Program-made: the position numbers and the translations under genes
Shown here: piece by piece, positions 1 through 11,036 of the stretch
How positions within the stretch are numbered: position 1 is the stretch's first letter
How the letters are laid out: each line of letters begins with the position of its first letter
Assembly: GCA_035690425.1 (NCBI GenBank)
Contig: DASSKO010000005.1
Coordinates: 1-46,411 of the forward strand
DNA: 46,411 nt
Direction of reading: 5' to 3'
DNA from: DASSKO01 sp035690425
Lineage (GTDB): Bacteria > Actinomycetota > Actinomycetes > Propionibacteriales > Nocardioidaceae
Notes under the pieces: model-generated
Database searches by the model: none
Told to the model about the DNA's origin: nothing
The model's input: the letters and a program-made list of their open reading frames with translations, nothing else

Positions 1-809
1 TCGCACCGCCCGACGCGGAGCGGCTGCTCGGCGAGTTCGCCCGGCCCGGCTTGATCCGCGAGACGCTGGCGGCGCTGACGCGCTCGTTCGCGTTGACCGT
101 CTGCGACGTCGGCTGGCCGCTCACGGGCGGCGAGGCCGCGAAGGCGCACCGGGAGGCGGTCGTTGCGGCCGATGCCGTCTTGCTCGTGCTCGGCGGCCGC
201 GACGAACAGCAGCTCGTCGCCTGCCTCGACCGATCGGCCCGAGTCCGGCCGCAGCACGTGACCGTCGCGCAGGATCGTCACCAGTGCGACGTCGCGCGGC
301 CACATGATCTCCTCGACCAGCGTGCCGGCGAAGGGCGAGTCGCTGGGCAGCGTCAGCTCCACCAGGTTGGAGTCGCTCTGCCGGAAGGTGAACAGCCGGA
401 CGACATCGCCCACCGACACCGCCTCCTCGACGAGAGCCGACATGATCCTCGGCGTCGACACGGAGACGTCGACGCCCCAGGAGTCGTTGAACAGCCACTC
501 GTTGTTGGGATGGTTCACCCGCGCGACCGTGCGCGGCACCGCGAACTCGGTCTTGGCGATCAGCGAGACCACGAGGTTGACCTTGTCGTCACCGGTCGCG
601 GCGATGACCACGTCACAGTTCTGCAGCTCCGCCTCCTCCAGCGACGTCACCTCGCAGGCGTCCGCGAGCAGCCACTGGGCCTCCGGCACCGCCTCGGTGC
701 GGATCGCCCGCGCCTCCTTGTCGACCAGCAGCACCCGGTGTCCGTTCTCGATCAGCTCGGCGGCGACCGAGCGACCCACTGCACCGGCTCCGGCGATCGT
801 GACCCGCAT
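1..809 (-). CDS. trkA: TrkA-family K+ uptake regulatory protein, C-terminus abnormal or truncated
   Basis: Cytoplasmic NAD-binding regulator of a K+ channel or transporter. From ATG 809 the protein opens with a Rossmann loop (MRVTIAGAGAVGRSV) typical of RCK_N/TrkA-N, followed by an RCK_C domain that ends in the conserved strand EAGDELLFVAAAEHE near base 183, about residue 209. Family members of about 220 residues stop a few residues later. Here the frame stays open to the window edge and the tail becomes Arg/Gln-rich, as an antisense frame would. I therefore trust only about 183-809. The start overlaps the TGA of the upstream trkA gene (TGATG), so the two are translationally coupled; such paired RCK proteins usually form one regulatory complex. 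Confidence 0.8.
   Translation of the reverse strand, partial: MRVTIAGAGAVGRSVAAELIENGHRVLLVDKEARAIRTEAVPEAQWLLADACEVTSLEEAELQNCDVVIAATGDDKVNLVVSLIAKTEFAVPRTVARVNHPNNEWLFNDSWGVDVSVSTPRIMSALVEEAVSVGDVVRLFTFRQSDSNLVELTLPSDSPFAGTLVEEIMWPRDVALVTILRDGHVLRPDSGRSVEAGDELLFVAAAEHEQDGIGRNDRLPVRLRGLAARERPADVADGQRERARQRRQRLADQAGPGELAEQPLRVGRC
3..197 (+). other. Possible fragment of an unrelated plus-strand gene at the window edge
   Basis: Codons starting at base 3 read a natural-looking peptide (for example FALTVCDVGWPL followed by AADAVLLVLGG) with almost every third position G or C until roughly base 195. The pattern of a hydrophobic strand, an Asp-Val-Gly and a second hydrophobic strand faintly resembles a MinD/ParA-like ATPase, but I cannot name it. 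The frame then enters the antisense of the trkA RCK_C domain without a stop. Either a chimeric join or chance composition could explain this. Confidence 0.25.
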
Positions 810-1471
810 CAGGCCTCCTCAGGTGCGGCGGCGAGGACGGAGGCGATCCGTCCGGCGTCGTCCTCGAGCATCGCACAGTGCAAGATGTCGCCCTCCTGCA
901 CGATCGTGGCATGGCTGGGGATGATGCCCTCACCGAGCCGGGTGATGAAGGCGATCCGGGTGGCGGCAAGGTCTTGGACCTGGTCCACGCGGTAGCCGAT
1001 CCAGGCGGTGTCGGTCGGCACCTCGGCGATGCGGACCGTGCCCGACGCGTCGCGCCAGTCGGGCTCGGATCCCTCGGGCAGCAACCGCCGCAGGATCTGG
1101 TCGGTGGTCCAGCGCACGGTGGCGACGGTGGGAATGCCCAGCCGCTGGTAGATCTCGGCTCGGCCAGGATCGTAGATCCGAGCCACCACGTTGTGCACGC
1201 CGAAGGTCTCGCGCGCCACCCGGGCCGAGAGGATGTTGGAGTTGTCGCCGCTGGAGACGGCGGCGAACGCATCGGTGCTCTCGATCCCGGCTTCCAGGAG
1301 CACCCGGCGGTCGAAGCCCGGCCCCGTGACCTTGCGTCCGTCGTAGGTCGGGCCGAGCCGCCGGAACGCGTCCGGGTTCTGGTCGATGATGGCAACGGTG
1401 TGACCGCGGCGCTCGAGGTTGCGCGCCAGCGACGAGCCGACCCGGCCACAGCCCATGATGACGACATGCAC
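809..1471 (-). CDS. trkA: TrkA-family potassium uptake regulatory protein
   Basis: A 220-residue cytoplasmic RCK protein. The N-terminus MHVVIMGCGRVGSSLARNL is a GxGxxG dinucleotide-binding fold with a likely acidic strand end (IIDQNP). The middle contains the TrkA-N strands (AAVSSGDNSNILSARVA) and the C-terminal about 80 residues form a TrkA-C ligand-binding domain. The length is normal for the family. It overlaps the downstream trkA paralogue by one base and is divergent from the APC permease across 75 bp. Actinobacteria often carry two adjacent TrkA/Ceo proteins beside an amino-acid or K+ permease, so a shared role in K+ uptake control is an inference from family and context. Confidence 0.9.
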   Translation of the reverse strand: MHVVIMGCGRVGSSLARNLERRGHTVAIIDQNPDAFRRLGPTYDGRKVTGPGFDRRVLLEAGIESTDAFAAVSSGDNSNILSARVARETFGVHNVVARIYDPGRAEIYQRLGIPTVATVRWTTDQILRRLLPEGSEPDWRDASGTVRIAEVPTDTAWIGYRVDQVQDLAATRIAFITRLGEGIIPSHATIVQEGDILHCAMLEDDAGRIASVLAAAPEEA

Positions 1472-1532
1472 GGCAGATGACGCTACACGGTGACCGCGGC
1501 CGTGCGCGTCATGATCAGCGGTTCGGCGGGGT

Positions 1533-1538
1533 TAGCCT
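1533..1538 (+). promoter_or_regulatory. Likely -10 element (TAGCCT) of the APC permease
   Basis: The TANNNT hexamer lies 8 nt before GTG 1547, the spacing expected of a leaderless transcript. It also supports choosing 1547 rather than the upstream GTG at 1490. Confidence 0.45.
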
Positions 1539-1546
1539 TGTCCCTC

Positions 1547-3568
1547 GTGGATATCGGAGATGTCGGCAAGCGGCTGCTCATCGGCCGCAAGCTGCGCAGC
1601 ACGCAGCTTGGCGAGCAGCTGCTCCCGAAGCGCATCGCACTACCTGTCTTCGCGAGCGACCCGCTGTCGAGCGTGGCCTACTCTCCGGACGAGATCTTCC
1701 TGACGCTTGCGCTGGCCGGGGTCGGGGCATACAGCTACTCCTGGAAGATCGGCCTGGTCATCGCGTTCGTGATGCTGGTCGTGGTGGCGTCCTACCGGCA
1801 GAACGTGCAGGCCTACCAGAGCGGCGGTGGCGACTACGAGGTAGCGACGACCAACCTCGGCAGCACGTCGGGGCTGACGGTCGCCAGCGCCTTGCTCGTC
1901 GACTACGTGCTCACGGTGGCGGTGTCGATATCGTCGGCCGCCCAGTACGCCGCGACCGCGGTCTCGCCCCTGCAGGAGCACCGCGCAACGGTGGCGGTGG
2001 TCGCGATCCTGTTCCTGATGGCGGTGAACCTGCGTGGTGTGCGCGAGTCGGGCAAGGCGTTCGCGATCCCGACCTACGTGTTCATGGTCGCCCTCCTCGG
2101 CATGGCGGCCTGGGGATTCGTCCAGCACTTCTTCTTCACCGGGGGACTGCCGCCGGCGCCGAGTGCCGACCTGGAGATCGTGTCGACCGACGACCTCGGG
2201 GGCGGCCTGGCCGGGCTCGGGTTCGCGTTTCTGCTGCTGCGCGCGTTCGCGTCCGGGTGCGCGACCCTGACCGGCGTGGAAGCCATCGCCAACGGCGTAC
2301 CCGCGTTTCGCAAGCCGAAGGGCCGCAACGCCGCCACGACGCTGCTGCTGCTCGGCACGATCGCCACCACGTTGCTGATGTCGATCGTGATCCTGGCCAA
2401 CATCACCGGGGTCGTGGTCGCCGAGGATCCCGCGAACCAGCTGGTCGGCGCCGACGGCGAGCCGCTCGGAGGGGAGTACCACCAGGACCCGGTCGTGGGT
2501 CAGCTGGCCAGCACGATCTTCGCGGACTTCGTGCCAGGCTTCCTCATCGTGACCGCGGCCACCGGCATCATCCTGCTGCTGGCCGCCAACACCGCCTTCA
2601 ACGGGTTTCCGCTGCTCGGGTCGATCCTCGCCCGTGACGGTTACCTGCCCCGGCAGCTGCACACCCGTGGTGACCGGCTGGCGTTCAGCAACGGCATCGT
2701 CTTGCTGGCCGCCTTCGCGATCCTGCTGGTCGTGGCCTTCGACGCCGAGGTGACACGGCTGATCCAGCTCTACATCGTCGGCGTGTTCGTGTCGTTCACC
2801 GCGAGCCAGGCGGGAATGGTGCGGCACTGGACCCGGCTGCTGCGCGGTGACCTCTCCCGCTCGGTGCGGGTGCGGATGCACCGCAGCCGCGCGATCAACG
2901 CGTTCGGGTTCACGGTCACCGGAATCGTGCTGATCGTCGTGCTGATCACCAAGTTCGCCCAGGGCGCCTGGATCGCGATCCTGGCCATGGTGGCCTGGTT
3001 CGTCCTGATGCGGGCGATCCGCGGGCACTACTCACGCGTGAGCGCGGAGCTGGCGATCACCGACGAGGACCAGATGCTGCCCTCCCGCGTGCACGCCGTC
3101 GTGCTGGTCTCCAAGCTGCACAAGCCGACCATGCGCGCCCTGGCCTACGCACGGGCGGCGCGCGCCAACGTGCTCGAGGGCATCACCGTCGACACCGACA
3201 CCGACACGACGACCGAGCTGATGGATGAGTGGGACCGGCTGCAGATCCCGATCCCGCTGCGGGTGCTGTCCTCGCCGTACCGCGAGGTGACCCGCCCGAT
3301 CGTCGACTACGTCCAGTCGATCCGCCGCGCCAGCCCCCGCGACGTCGTCACGGTCTACATCCCCGAGTACGTCGTCGGGCACTGGTGGGAGCAGATCCTG
3401 CACAACCAGAGCGCACTGCGCCTGAAGGGACGGCTGCTGTTCACCCCGGGCGTGATGGTGACGAGCGTGCCCTACCAGCTGGAGTCGTCGGTGGCCGCGG
3501 AGGCACGGGCGGAGAAGGCCGAGGCGGCAACCACCTACGGCCGCCGGCGTCGCGGGGACGCGCCGTGA
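1547..3568 (+). CDS. APC superfamily amino-acid/K+ permease
   Basis: About 673 residues, an integral membrane transporter. I start at GTG 1547 (VDIGDVGKRLLIGRKL) because family members begin with this segment; the frame is open back to GTG 1490. The conserved LPVFASDPLSSVAYSPDEI stretch and about 12 hydrophobic segments (residues about 40-500) are followed by a soluble C-terminal domain of about 150 residues, an arrangement seen in KUP/APC-like permeases annotated 'amino acid permease' in actinobacteria. Substrate is not clear from sequence. The two divergent trkA genes suggest K+ or K+-coupled transport, which is an inference. The stop overlaps the GTG start of the next gene by four bases (GTGA). 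Confidence 0.85.
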   Translation: MDIGDVGKRLLIGRKLRSTQLGEQLLPKRIALPVFASDPLSSVAYSPDEIFLTLALAGVGAYSYSWKIGLVIAFVMLVVVASYRQNVQAYQSGGGDYEVATTNLGSTSGLTVASALLVDYVLTVAVSISSAAQYAATAVSPLQEHRATVAVVAILFLMAVNLRGVRESGKAFAIPTYVFMVALLGMAAWGFVQHFFFTGGLPPAPSADLEIVSTDDLGGGLAGLGFAFLLLRAFASGCATLTGVEAIANGVPAFRKPKGRNAATTLLLLGTIATTLLMSIVILANITGVVVAEDPANQLVGADGEPLGGEYHQDPVVGQLASTIFADFVPGFLIVTAATGIILLLAANTAFNGFPLLGSILARDGYLPRQLHTRGDRLAFSNGIVLLAAFAILLVVAFDAEVTRLIQLYIVGVFVSFTASQAGMVRHWTRLLRGDLSRSVRVRMHRSRAINAFGFTVTGIVLIVVLITKFAQGAWIAILAMVAWFVLMRAIRGHYSRVSAELAITDEDQMLPSRVHAVVLVSKLHKPTMRALAYARAARANVLEGITVDTDTDTTTELMDEWDRLQIPIPLRVLSSPYREVTRPIVDYVQSIRRASPRDVVTVYIPEYVVGHWWEQILHNQSALRLKGRLLFTPGVMVTSVPYQLESSVAAEARAEKAEAATTYGRRRRGDAP

Positions 3569-4851
3569 CCTCGACGGGTCGGCCGGTGGGCGAGCAGCTG
3601 GAGCTGACCGTCGGACCCGTCGCGCACGGCGGCCACTGTGTCGCCCGCACCGACGACGGCCAGGTCGTGTTCGTGCGTCACACCCTGCCCGGTGAGCAGA
3701 TCGTCGCGGAGGTCACGGAGACCGGCCGCAGCTTCCTGCGCGCCGACTGCGTGCAGGTGCTGAGGGCGTCGGCCGACCGGGTGCCGGCGCCGTGTCCCTA
3801 CGCCGGTCCCGGGCGATGCGGCGGGTGCGACTTCCAGCACGTGTCGCCCGGCGGGCAACGTCGACTGCTCGGCTCGGTGGTCGCCGAGCAGTTGCAGCGG
3901 CTCGCCGGCCTGGACGTCGAGGTCGAGGTGGAGCCGGTGCCGGGTGACCGGGACGGACTGGGGTGGCGGACGCGGGTGCGTTACGTCGCCGACGCCGAGG
4001 GCCGGCTCGGCCTGCGCCGGCACCGCTCGCACACCGTCGTACCCGTCGACCGCTGTCTGATCGCGGCGGACGGGTTCGCCGACGCGCCCACCCACACCTG
4101 GCCGGGCACGGCATCGGTCGAGGCGGTGTGGTCGGGGTCGCACGAGCGTCTGGTCGTCGTGGAACCGAAGGGCCCGCTGCCGCCGAGGCTGCCGCGGATC
4201 GGCCTCGACGGTGCGGTGACCAGCGCCGGCGAGCGCCTGCGTGGGCGCACCTACGCCACCGAGCGGGCCGTCGGGCGCGACTGGCGGGTCGCCGCGGCCG
4301 GCTTCTGGCAGGTGCATCCGGGCGCCGCCGACACCATGGTGGCTGCGGTGCTGCAGTATCTCCGCCCGCAGCCGGGGGAGCGGGCGGTCGACCTCTACAG
4401 CGGGGTCGGACTGTTCTCCGCCGCGCTGGCCGAAGCGGTAGGGCCGGGTGGGTCCGTGCTGGCGGTGGAGGGCACGGCTCGCGCGGCCAAGGACGCCCGC
4501 CGCAACCTGCACGACCTGCCGCAGGTGCGGATCGAGACCGAGTCGGTCGAGCGGTCACTGCGGCGGGAGGACGGCGCCGCGGACGTCGTCGTGCTCGACC
4601 CGCCGCGTACGGGAGCCCGCGCCGAGGTGGTCTCCGCCGTGGTGGCGCTGCGTCCGCGCGCGGTCGCCTACGTCGCCTGTGACCCCGCCGCGCTGGCGCG
4701 TGACGTGGCGACGTTCGCGACGCAGGGTTATGAGTTGACCGGGTTGCGGGCGTTCGCGCTGTTTCCGATGACCCACCATGTCGAGTGCGTGGCGCTGCTG
4801 GAACCACGCGCTCGGCACCCGGTGGACGCCGTACAGGGAGGCCCACGGTGA
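3565..4851 (+). CDS. TrmA/RlmD-family [4Fe-4S] RNA (uracil-5-)-methyltransferase
   Basis: A 428-residue SAM-dependent enzyme that methylates C5 of a uridine in rRNA or tRNA. The first about 65 residues form a TRAM domain (ELTVGPVAHGGHCVAR). Cys77, Cys85, Cys88 (CPYAGPGRCGGC) and Cys164 match the iron-sulfur ligands of RlmD. The C-terminal Rossmann part has DLYSGVGLFS for SAM, DPPRTGA, the nucleophile Cys372 in YVACDPA and general-base Glu407 in HHVEC. GTG 3565 overlaps the permease stop, and the 3' end overlaps the CDF gene, so the three genes may be co-transcribed. Which RNA position it modifies cannot be told. Confidence 0.93.
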   Translation: MTSTGRPVGEQLELTVGPVAHGGHCVARTDDGQVVFVRHTLPGEQIVAEVTETGRSFLRADCVQVLRASADRVPAPCPYAGPGRCGGCDFQHVSPGGQRRLLGSVVAEQLQRLAGLDVEVEVEPVPGDRDGLGWRTRVRYVADAEGRLGLRRHRSHTVVPVDRCLIAADGFADAPTHTWPGTASVEAVWSGSHERLVVVEPKGPLPPRLPRIGLDGAVTSAGERLRGRTYATERAVGRDWRVAAAGFWQVHPGAADTMVAAVLQYLRPQPGERAVDLYSGVGLFSAALAEAVGPGGSVLAVEGTARAAKDARRNLHDLPQVRIETESVERSLRREDGAADVVVLDPPRTGARAEVVSAVVALRPRAVAYVACDPAALARDVATFATQGYELTGLRAFALFPMTHHVECVALLEPRARHPVDAVQGGPR

Positions 4852-5930
4852 GCGACCGACAACCCGCCGACAGTCAGCAGATCCCTTCCTGGACAAGCGC
4901 CTTCGTCCAGGGAGTCACGAGCGCGGCGCGTAGAAGTATCACCCGGCGAGAGGACGACGTCGACGGCAGCATCCGGACGGTCGCTGTCGCCTTCCTCGCC
5001 AATGTGGTCGTGGCAGCCGCGAAGTACGGCGCCTTCTTTCTCAGCGGGTCGTCGTCGATCCTTGCGGAAGCCCTGCACTCCACCTCGGTCACCGTCAACC
5101 AGGCGCTGCTCCTGCGTGGCCGGCTCTCGTCGATGCATCCACCGACCCGACTGCACCCCTTCGGCTTCGGGCTGGCGCGCTATTTCTGGGCGTTCGTCGT
5201 CTCCGTGGTGATCTTCGGCATCGGCGCGATACTGTCATTTCTGCGTGGGCTCTTGGCCCTGGGGGCGGAAGGACACGAGATCCACACGCCGTGGGTCCCC
5301 TATGCCGCGCTCACGGTCGGACTGGTCATGGACGGCTCGTCCTTCCTCGTCGCGATGCAGCAGGCCAAGCGAGAGAAGGGCGACCTGAGCTACTGGCAGT
5401 ACATCAAGCGCTCCAGGAATCCTGAGGTGCCCATGGTGATGCTGGAGGACAGCGCGGCGATCGTCGGACTCGCGTTCGCCTACACCGGGGTGACGCTCAC
5501 GCTACTGACCGGCAATGCTCTCTACGACGCCATCGGCAGCATCTGTATCGGCCTGCTGCTCGCTACCGTCTCGTTCGTCATGGCCCGGGAGATGAAGAGC
5601 CTCCTACTCGGCGAGAGCGCCACACCGGAGCAGGAGCAGGAGATTCGCGCGGTGCTCACCGGTCACGATGCGGTGCGAGACGTCATCTACTTCCGTAGCC
5701 TCTACCTCGGCCCGGACAGCCTGCTCGTGGAAGCCAAGGTGGCGTTCCCGGACGACATGCGGTTCCCCGAGATCGCCGAGGCGATCGACAGCATGGAGGC
5801 CGCCATCCGAGAACGCGTTGCCGTGGCCCAAGCGGTGTCGATCGAGCCTGGCGTTGCCGAACCGCACGACGTCGACGTGCCGGGCTACCAGAGCGACCGC
5901 GGGCCGGACGGATACGGTCGCAGCGATTGA
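4848..5930 (+). CDS. Cation diffusion facilitator (CDF) family transporter
   Basis: A 360-residue membrane protein of the CDF/SLC30A9-like branch, expected to export a divalent metal ion in exchange for protons. The hydrophobic core (about residues 45-250) carries the family segments SGSSSILAEALHS and HPFGFGLARYFWAF in the first half and an EDSAAIVGLAF helix in the second; the last about 90 residues are the cytoplasmic ferredoxin-like domain. The Asp that usually follows the EA.HS motif is replaced: the sequence reads E74-A-L-H77-S-T-S-V81, where relatives have HSxxD. This may alter metal choice. GTG 4848 follows GGGAGG and overlaps the methyltransferase stop. Confidence 0.85.
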   Translation: MSDRQPADSQQIPSWTSAFVQGVTSAARRSITRREDDVDGSIRTVAVAFLANVVVAAAKYGAFFLSGSSSILAEALHSTSVTVNQALLLRGRLSSMHPPTRLHPFGFGLARYFWAFVVSVVIFGIGAILSFLRGLLALGAEGHEIHTPWVPYAALTVGLVMDGSSFLVAMQQAKREKGDLSYWQYIKRSRNPEVPMVMLEDSAAIVGLAFAYTGVTLTLLTGNALYDAIGSICIGLLLATVSFVMAREMKSLLLGESATPEQEQEIRAVLTGHDAVRDVIYFRSLYLGPDSLLVEAKVAFPDDMRFPEIAEAIDSMEAAIRERVAVAQAVSIEPGVAEPHDVDVPGYQSDRGPDGYGRSD

Positions 5931-6016
5931 CGGACACGGCACGGTCGAGGATCAGCCGGTCTCCGTGCTTGTCTCGTGCAGGTCGGAGCGCGTTCGAGGC
6001 GTGGCCGGGAGTGGAG

Positions 6017-6049
6017 CGGGTGCCCCGTCGGGCGTCGACGAGGCACCCG
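6017..6049 (+). terminator. Strong hairpin 87 bp after the CDF gene, probable terminator
   Basis: CGGGTGCC (6017-6024) pairs with GGCACCCG (6042-6049), and inside it CGTCG (6026-6030) pairs with CGACG (6036-6040), giving a 13-bp stem with one C-A mismatch and a 5-nt loop. There is no U-tract. A role in terminating the preceding genes is inferred from position. Confidence 0.45.
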
Positions 6050-6092
6050 GACCGATGCCGACGACTGCGCAAGCGTCGGATACCGTGAATCG

Positions 6093-6121
6093 TTGCCACA
6101 CTGTGACCGCTTAGTGACAAT
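6093..6121 (+). promoter_or_regulatory. Candidate promoter in the gap before aconitase
   Basis: TTGCCA (6093-6098) and GACAAT (6116-6121) are separated by exactly 17 nt and fit a vegetative sigma-70 pattern. A transcript from here would start near 6128, run through the hairpin at 6181-6211, and could be either a small RNA or a long leader for aconitase. Confidence 0.35.
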
Positions 6122-6180
6122 GTCGATACTGCCAGCATCGGAAGCAAGTGTCCAGAGGTGCGACCGCCGACGGCACCCTC

Positions 6181-6211
6181 GTGCACCGGTCCGGCGCGGC
6201 GACCGGTGCAC
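6181..6211 (+). repeat. Perfect 11-bp inverted repeat, 9-nt loop
   Basis: GTGCACCGGTC (6181-6191) pairs exactly with GACCGGTGCAC (6201-6211). The following bases TCGGTCTTGTCC are moderately T-rich for this genome, so the element could be an intrinsic terminator of a short transcript. The rest of the 5931-6403 gap has no coding-like frame on either strand. Confidence 0.5.
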
Positions 6212-6358
6212 TCGGTCTTGTCCCATCCATGGCCGACATCATCGATGCGCCCCACGGATCGGATGAATCGACGACCCGACCGCAGCAGGGACTCGACGTC
6301 GGCCGCGGGAGCGACCAGCGGCGCGCGCTGGGATGGCGCCCCTGCTCGACCTCATGTA

Positions 6359-6372
6359 TCTTGACGTCAAGA
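6359..6372. promoter_or_regulatory. Palindromic operator-like site before aconitase
   Basis: TCTTGACGTCAAGA is a perfect 14-bp palindrome centred 38 bp before ATG 6404. It lies where a repressor or activator of aconitase expression would bind. I believe similar TTGACGTCAA-type palindromes occur before TCA-cycle genes in other actinobacteria, but that is recollection rather than a search. Confidence 0.5.
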
Positions 6373-6403
6373 CAACGACGCATCGGACGAGGGAGAGCGG
6401 CAC

Positions 6404-9225
<2,822 letters not shown>

Positions 9226-9229
<4 letters not shown>

Positions 9230-9945
9230 TCGATCTTCACATCGTCCTGATCGCGGGCATCGCTGTCCTGGTCGGTGCCGTGGTGCAGGGGGCGACCGGG
9301 TTCGGTGTCGGGCTGGTGGCGGCTCCCGTCGTCACGCTGCTCGATCCGTCCCTGATGCCGGGGAGCCTGCTCGTGGCGGGGTTCCTGCTGCCGTTGATGG
9401 TGCTGGCCACGGAGTTCCGGCACGTCGATCGCCGCGTGGGCTGGATCTTCCTCGGCCGGCTGACCGGCACGGTGCCGGGTGCCGTCATCGTGGCGCTGCT
9501 GACGCCCGCGCAGCTCGGCATCGGCATCGGCGTGATGATCCTGGTCGCCGTGGGCCTGACGATGCACCGGTTCACCGTGCCGGTCAACCGGTCGACCCTC
9601 GCCGGCGCGGGGTTCTTCTCCGGCCTCGGTGCCACCGCGGCGTCGATCGGCGGTCCTCCGCTCGGCCTGGTCCTCCAGCGCGCCGACGCGCGGACGGTGC
9701 GGTCCACCTCGTCGCTGGTGTTCGTGGTCGGGTCGGTCGTGTCCATCTCCGCGCTGACGGTGGCGGGGGAGATGTCTGCGCGCGAGCTGCTGACCGGGCT
9801 CGCGTTCTTTCCATTCTTCGGCGTGGGGTTCCTGCTGTCCCTGCCGCTGCGCCGGCACCTGCACGGACACCGGTTCCGGTACGCCGTACTCGTCGTCGTC
9901 GCGGCCTCGGCGGTTGCCATCCTCGTCCGCCCGCTGATCCCGTGA
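9226..9945 (+). CDS. TSUP (TauE/SafE) family membrane exporter
   Basis: A 239-residue membrane protein with about eight hydrophobic helices. The signature VGAVVQGATGFGVGLVAAP near the N-terminus and the internal repeat FFSGLGATAASIGGPPLGL mark the TauE/SafE-type anion exporter family (sulfite, sulfonates, organic acids). TTG 9226 overlaps the aconitase stop by four bases, so the two are probably translated from the same transcript. Whether this permease moves a TCA-related organic anion is only a guess from that arrangement. A GC-rich 72-bp gap follows. Confidence 0.85.
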
Positions 9946-10017
9946 GCCGAAGCGCGCCGTGTGCGGCCCGGCTTGTTGGGTAGTGCCATGGTGTACGCAC
10001 ATCGGTTGGAGGCAGGC

Positions 10018-11019
10018 GTGGCACGAGAAGCACGGGTCGCAGTGGTGACCGGCGGGACCGCCGGAGTGGGACGCGCGGCGGTGCGGGAGTTCTCCCGAGC
10101 CGGCTACGACGTGGCGATCCTGGCCCGTGGCCGGGCGGGGCTCGATGGCGCGGTCGGCGACGTGGAAGCGGCCGGCCGTCGCGGCCTGGCGGTGCCTACC
10201 GACGTGGCCGACCACGCCGCCGTCGAGCGGGCCGCCGAGCAGGTCGAGCGCGAGCTCGGCGAGATCGACGTCTGGGTGAACGTGGCGTTCAGCGGCTCGC
10301 TGGCCTTCTTCTGGGACACCTCGATGGAGGAGTACCGCCGGATGACCGAGGTGACCTACTTCGGTCAGGTCTATGGAACGCAGGTCGCGCTGCAACGGAT
10401 GCGGCCGCGTGACCATGGTGTGATCGTCAACGTCGGCTCGGCGATGGCGTACCGCTCGATCCCCCTGCAGTCGGCGTACTGCGGAGCCAAGCATGCCGTG
10501 AAGGGCTTCACCGAGTCGGTGATAACCGAGCTGGCACACGAGAAGAGCAGCGTCAAGGTGTGCATGGTGCAGCTGCCGGGGCTGAACACACCGCAGTTCA
10601 CCTGGAATCTCAACAAGATGCCCAAGCACCCGATGCCGGTCCCACCGGTCTTTCAGCCCGAGCTTCCGGCCAAGGCGATCCGGTTCCTTGCCGAGCACCC
10701 ACGACGCAACATGTGGGTGGGAGTGTCCACGGCCTACACGATCCTCGGTGAACGACTGGCGCCCAAGTTGATGGACCTCTATCTCGGCCGGTCCGGCGTG
10801 CAGTCCCAGCAGACCGACCAGGACACACCGAGACTGGGCTCGAACGTGTTCGCGCCGTCGGACGAGGACGCCGACCAGGGCGCGCACGGCCCGTTCGGCG
10901 ACCAGGCGCATGGCCGCGACCCGTTGCTGTGGGCGTCCATACACCGGCGCCCTATCCTCTCCTGCCTTGCCGGCTCCGTCACCGCGGCGGCTACCGCGGT
11001 GCTCGTACGCCGCCGCTGA
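10018..11019 (+). CDS. SDR-family oxidoreductase with C-terminal extension
   Basis: A 333-residue short-chain dehydrogenase. TGGTAGVGRA binds NAD(P), NVGSAMAYRS carries the catalytic Ser, and Tyr154/Lys158 (YCGAK) complete the active site. Classical SDRs are about 250 residues; here about 80 residues follow the catalytic core and end in a hydrophobic stretch (CLAGSVTAAATAVLV) flanked by arginines, perhaps a C-terminal membrane anchor. GTG 10018 follows GGAGGC with a 4-nt gap. It lies 17 bp before the GH15 gene and may share its transcript. The substrate is unknown; similar actinobacterial genes are annotated only as SDR. Confidence 0.88.
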   Translation: MAREARVAVVTGGTAGVGRAAVREFSRAGYDVAILARGRAGLDGAVGDVEAAGRRGLAVPTDVADHAAVERAAEQVERELGEIDVWVNVAFSGSLAFFWDTSMEEYRRMTEVTYFGQVYGTQVALQRMRPRDHGVIVNVGSAMAYRSIPLQSAYCGAKHAVKGFTESVITELAHEKSSVKVCMVQLPGLNTPQFTWNLNKMPKHPMPVPPVFQPELPAKAIRFLAEHPRRNMWVGVSTAYTILGERLAPKLMDLYLGRSGVQSQQTDQDTPRLGSNVFAPSDEDADQGAHGPFGDQAHGRDPLLWASIHRRPILSCLAGSVTAAATAVLVRRR

Positions 11020-11036
11020 GGGCGGTGAGGGAGATG

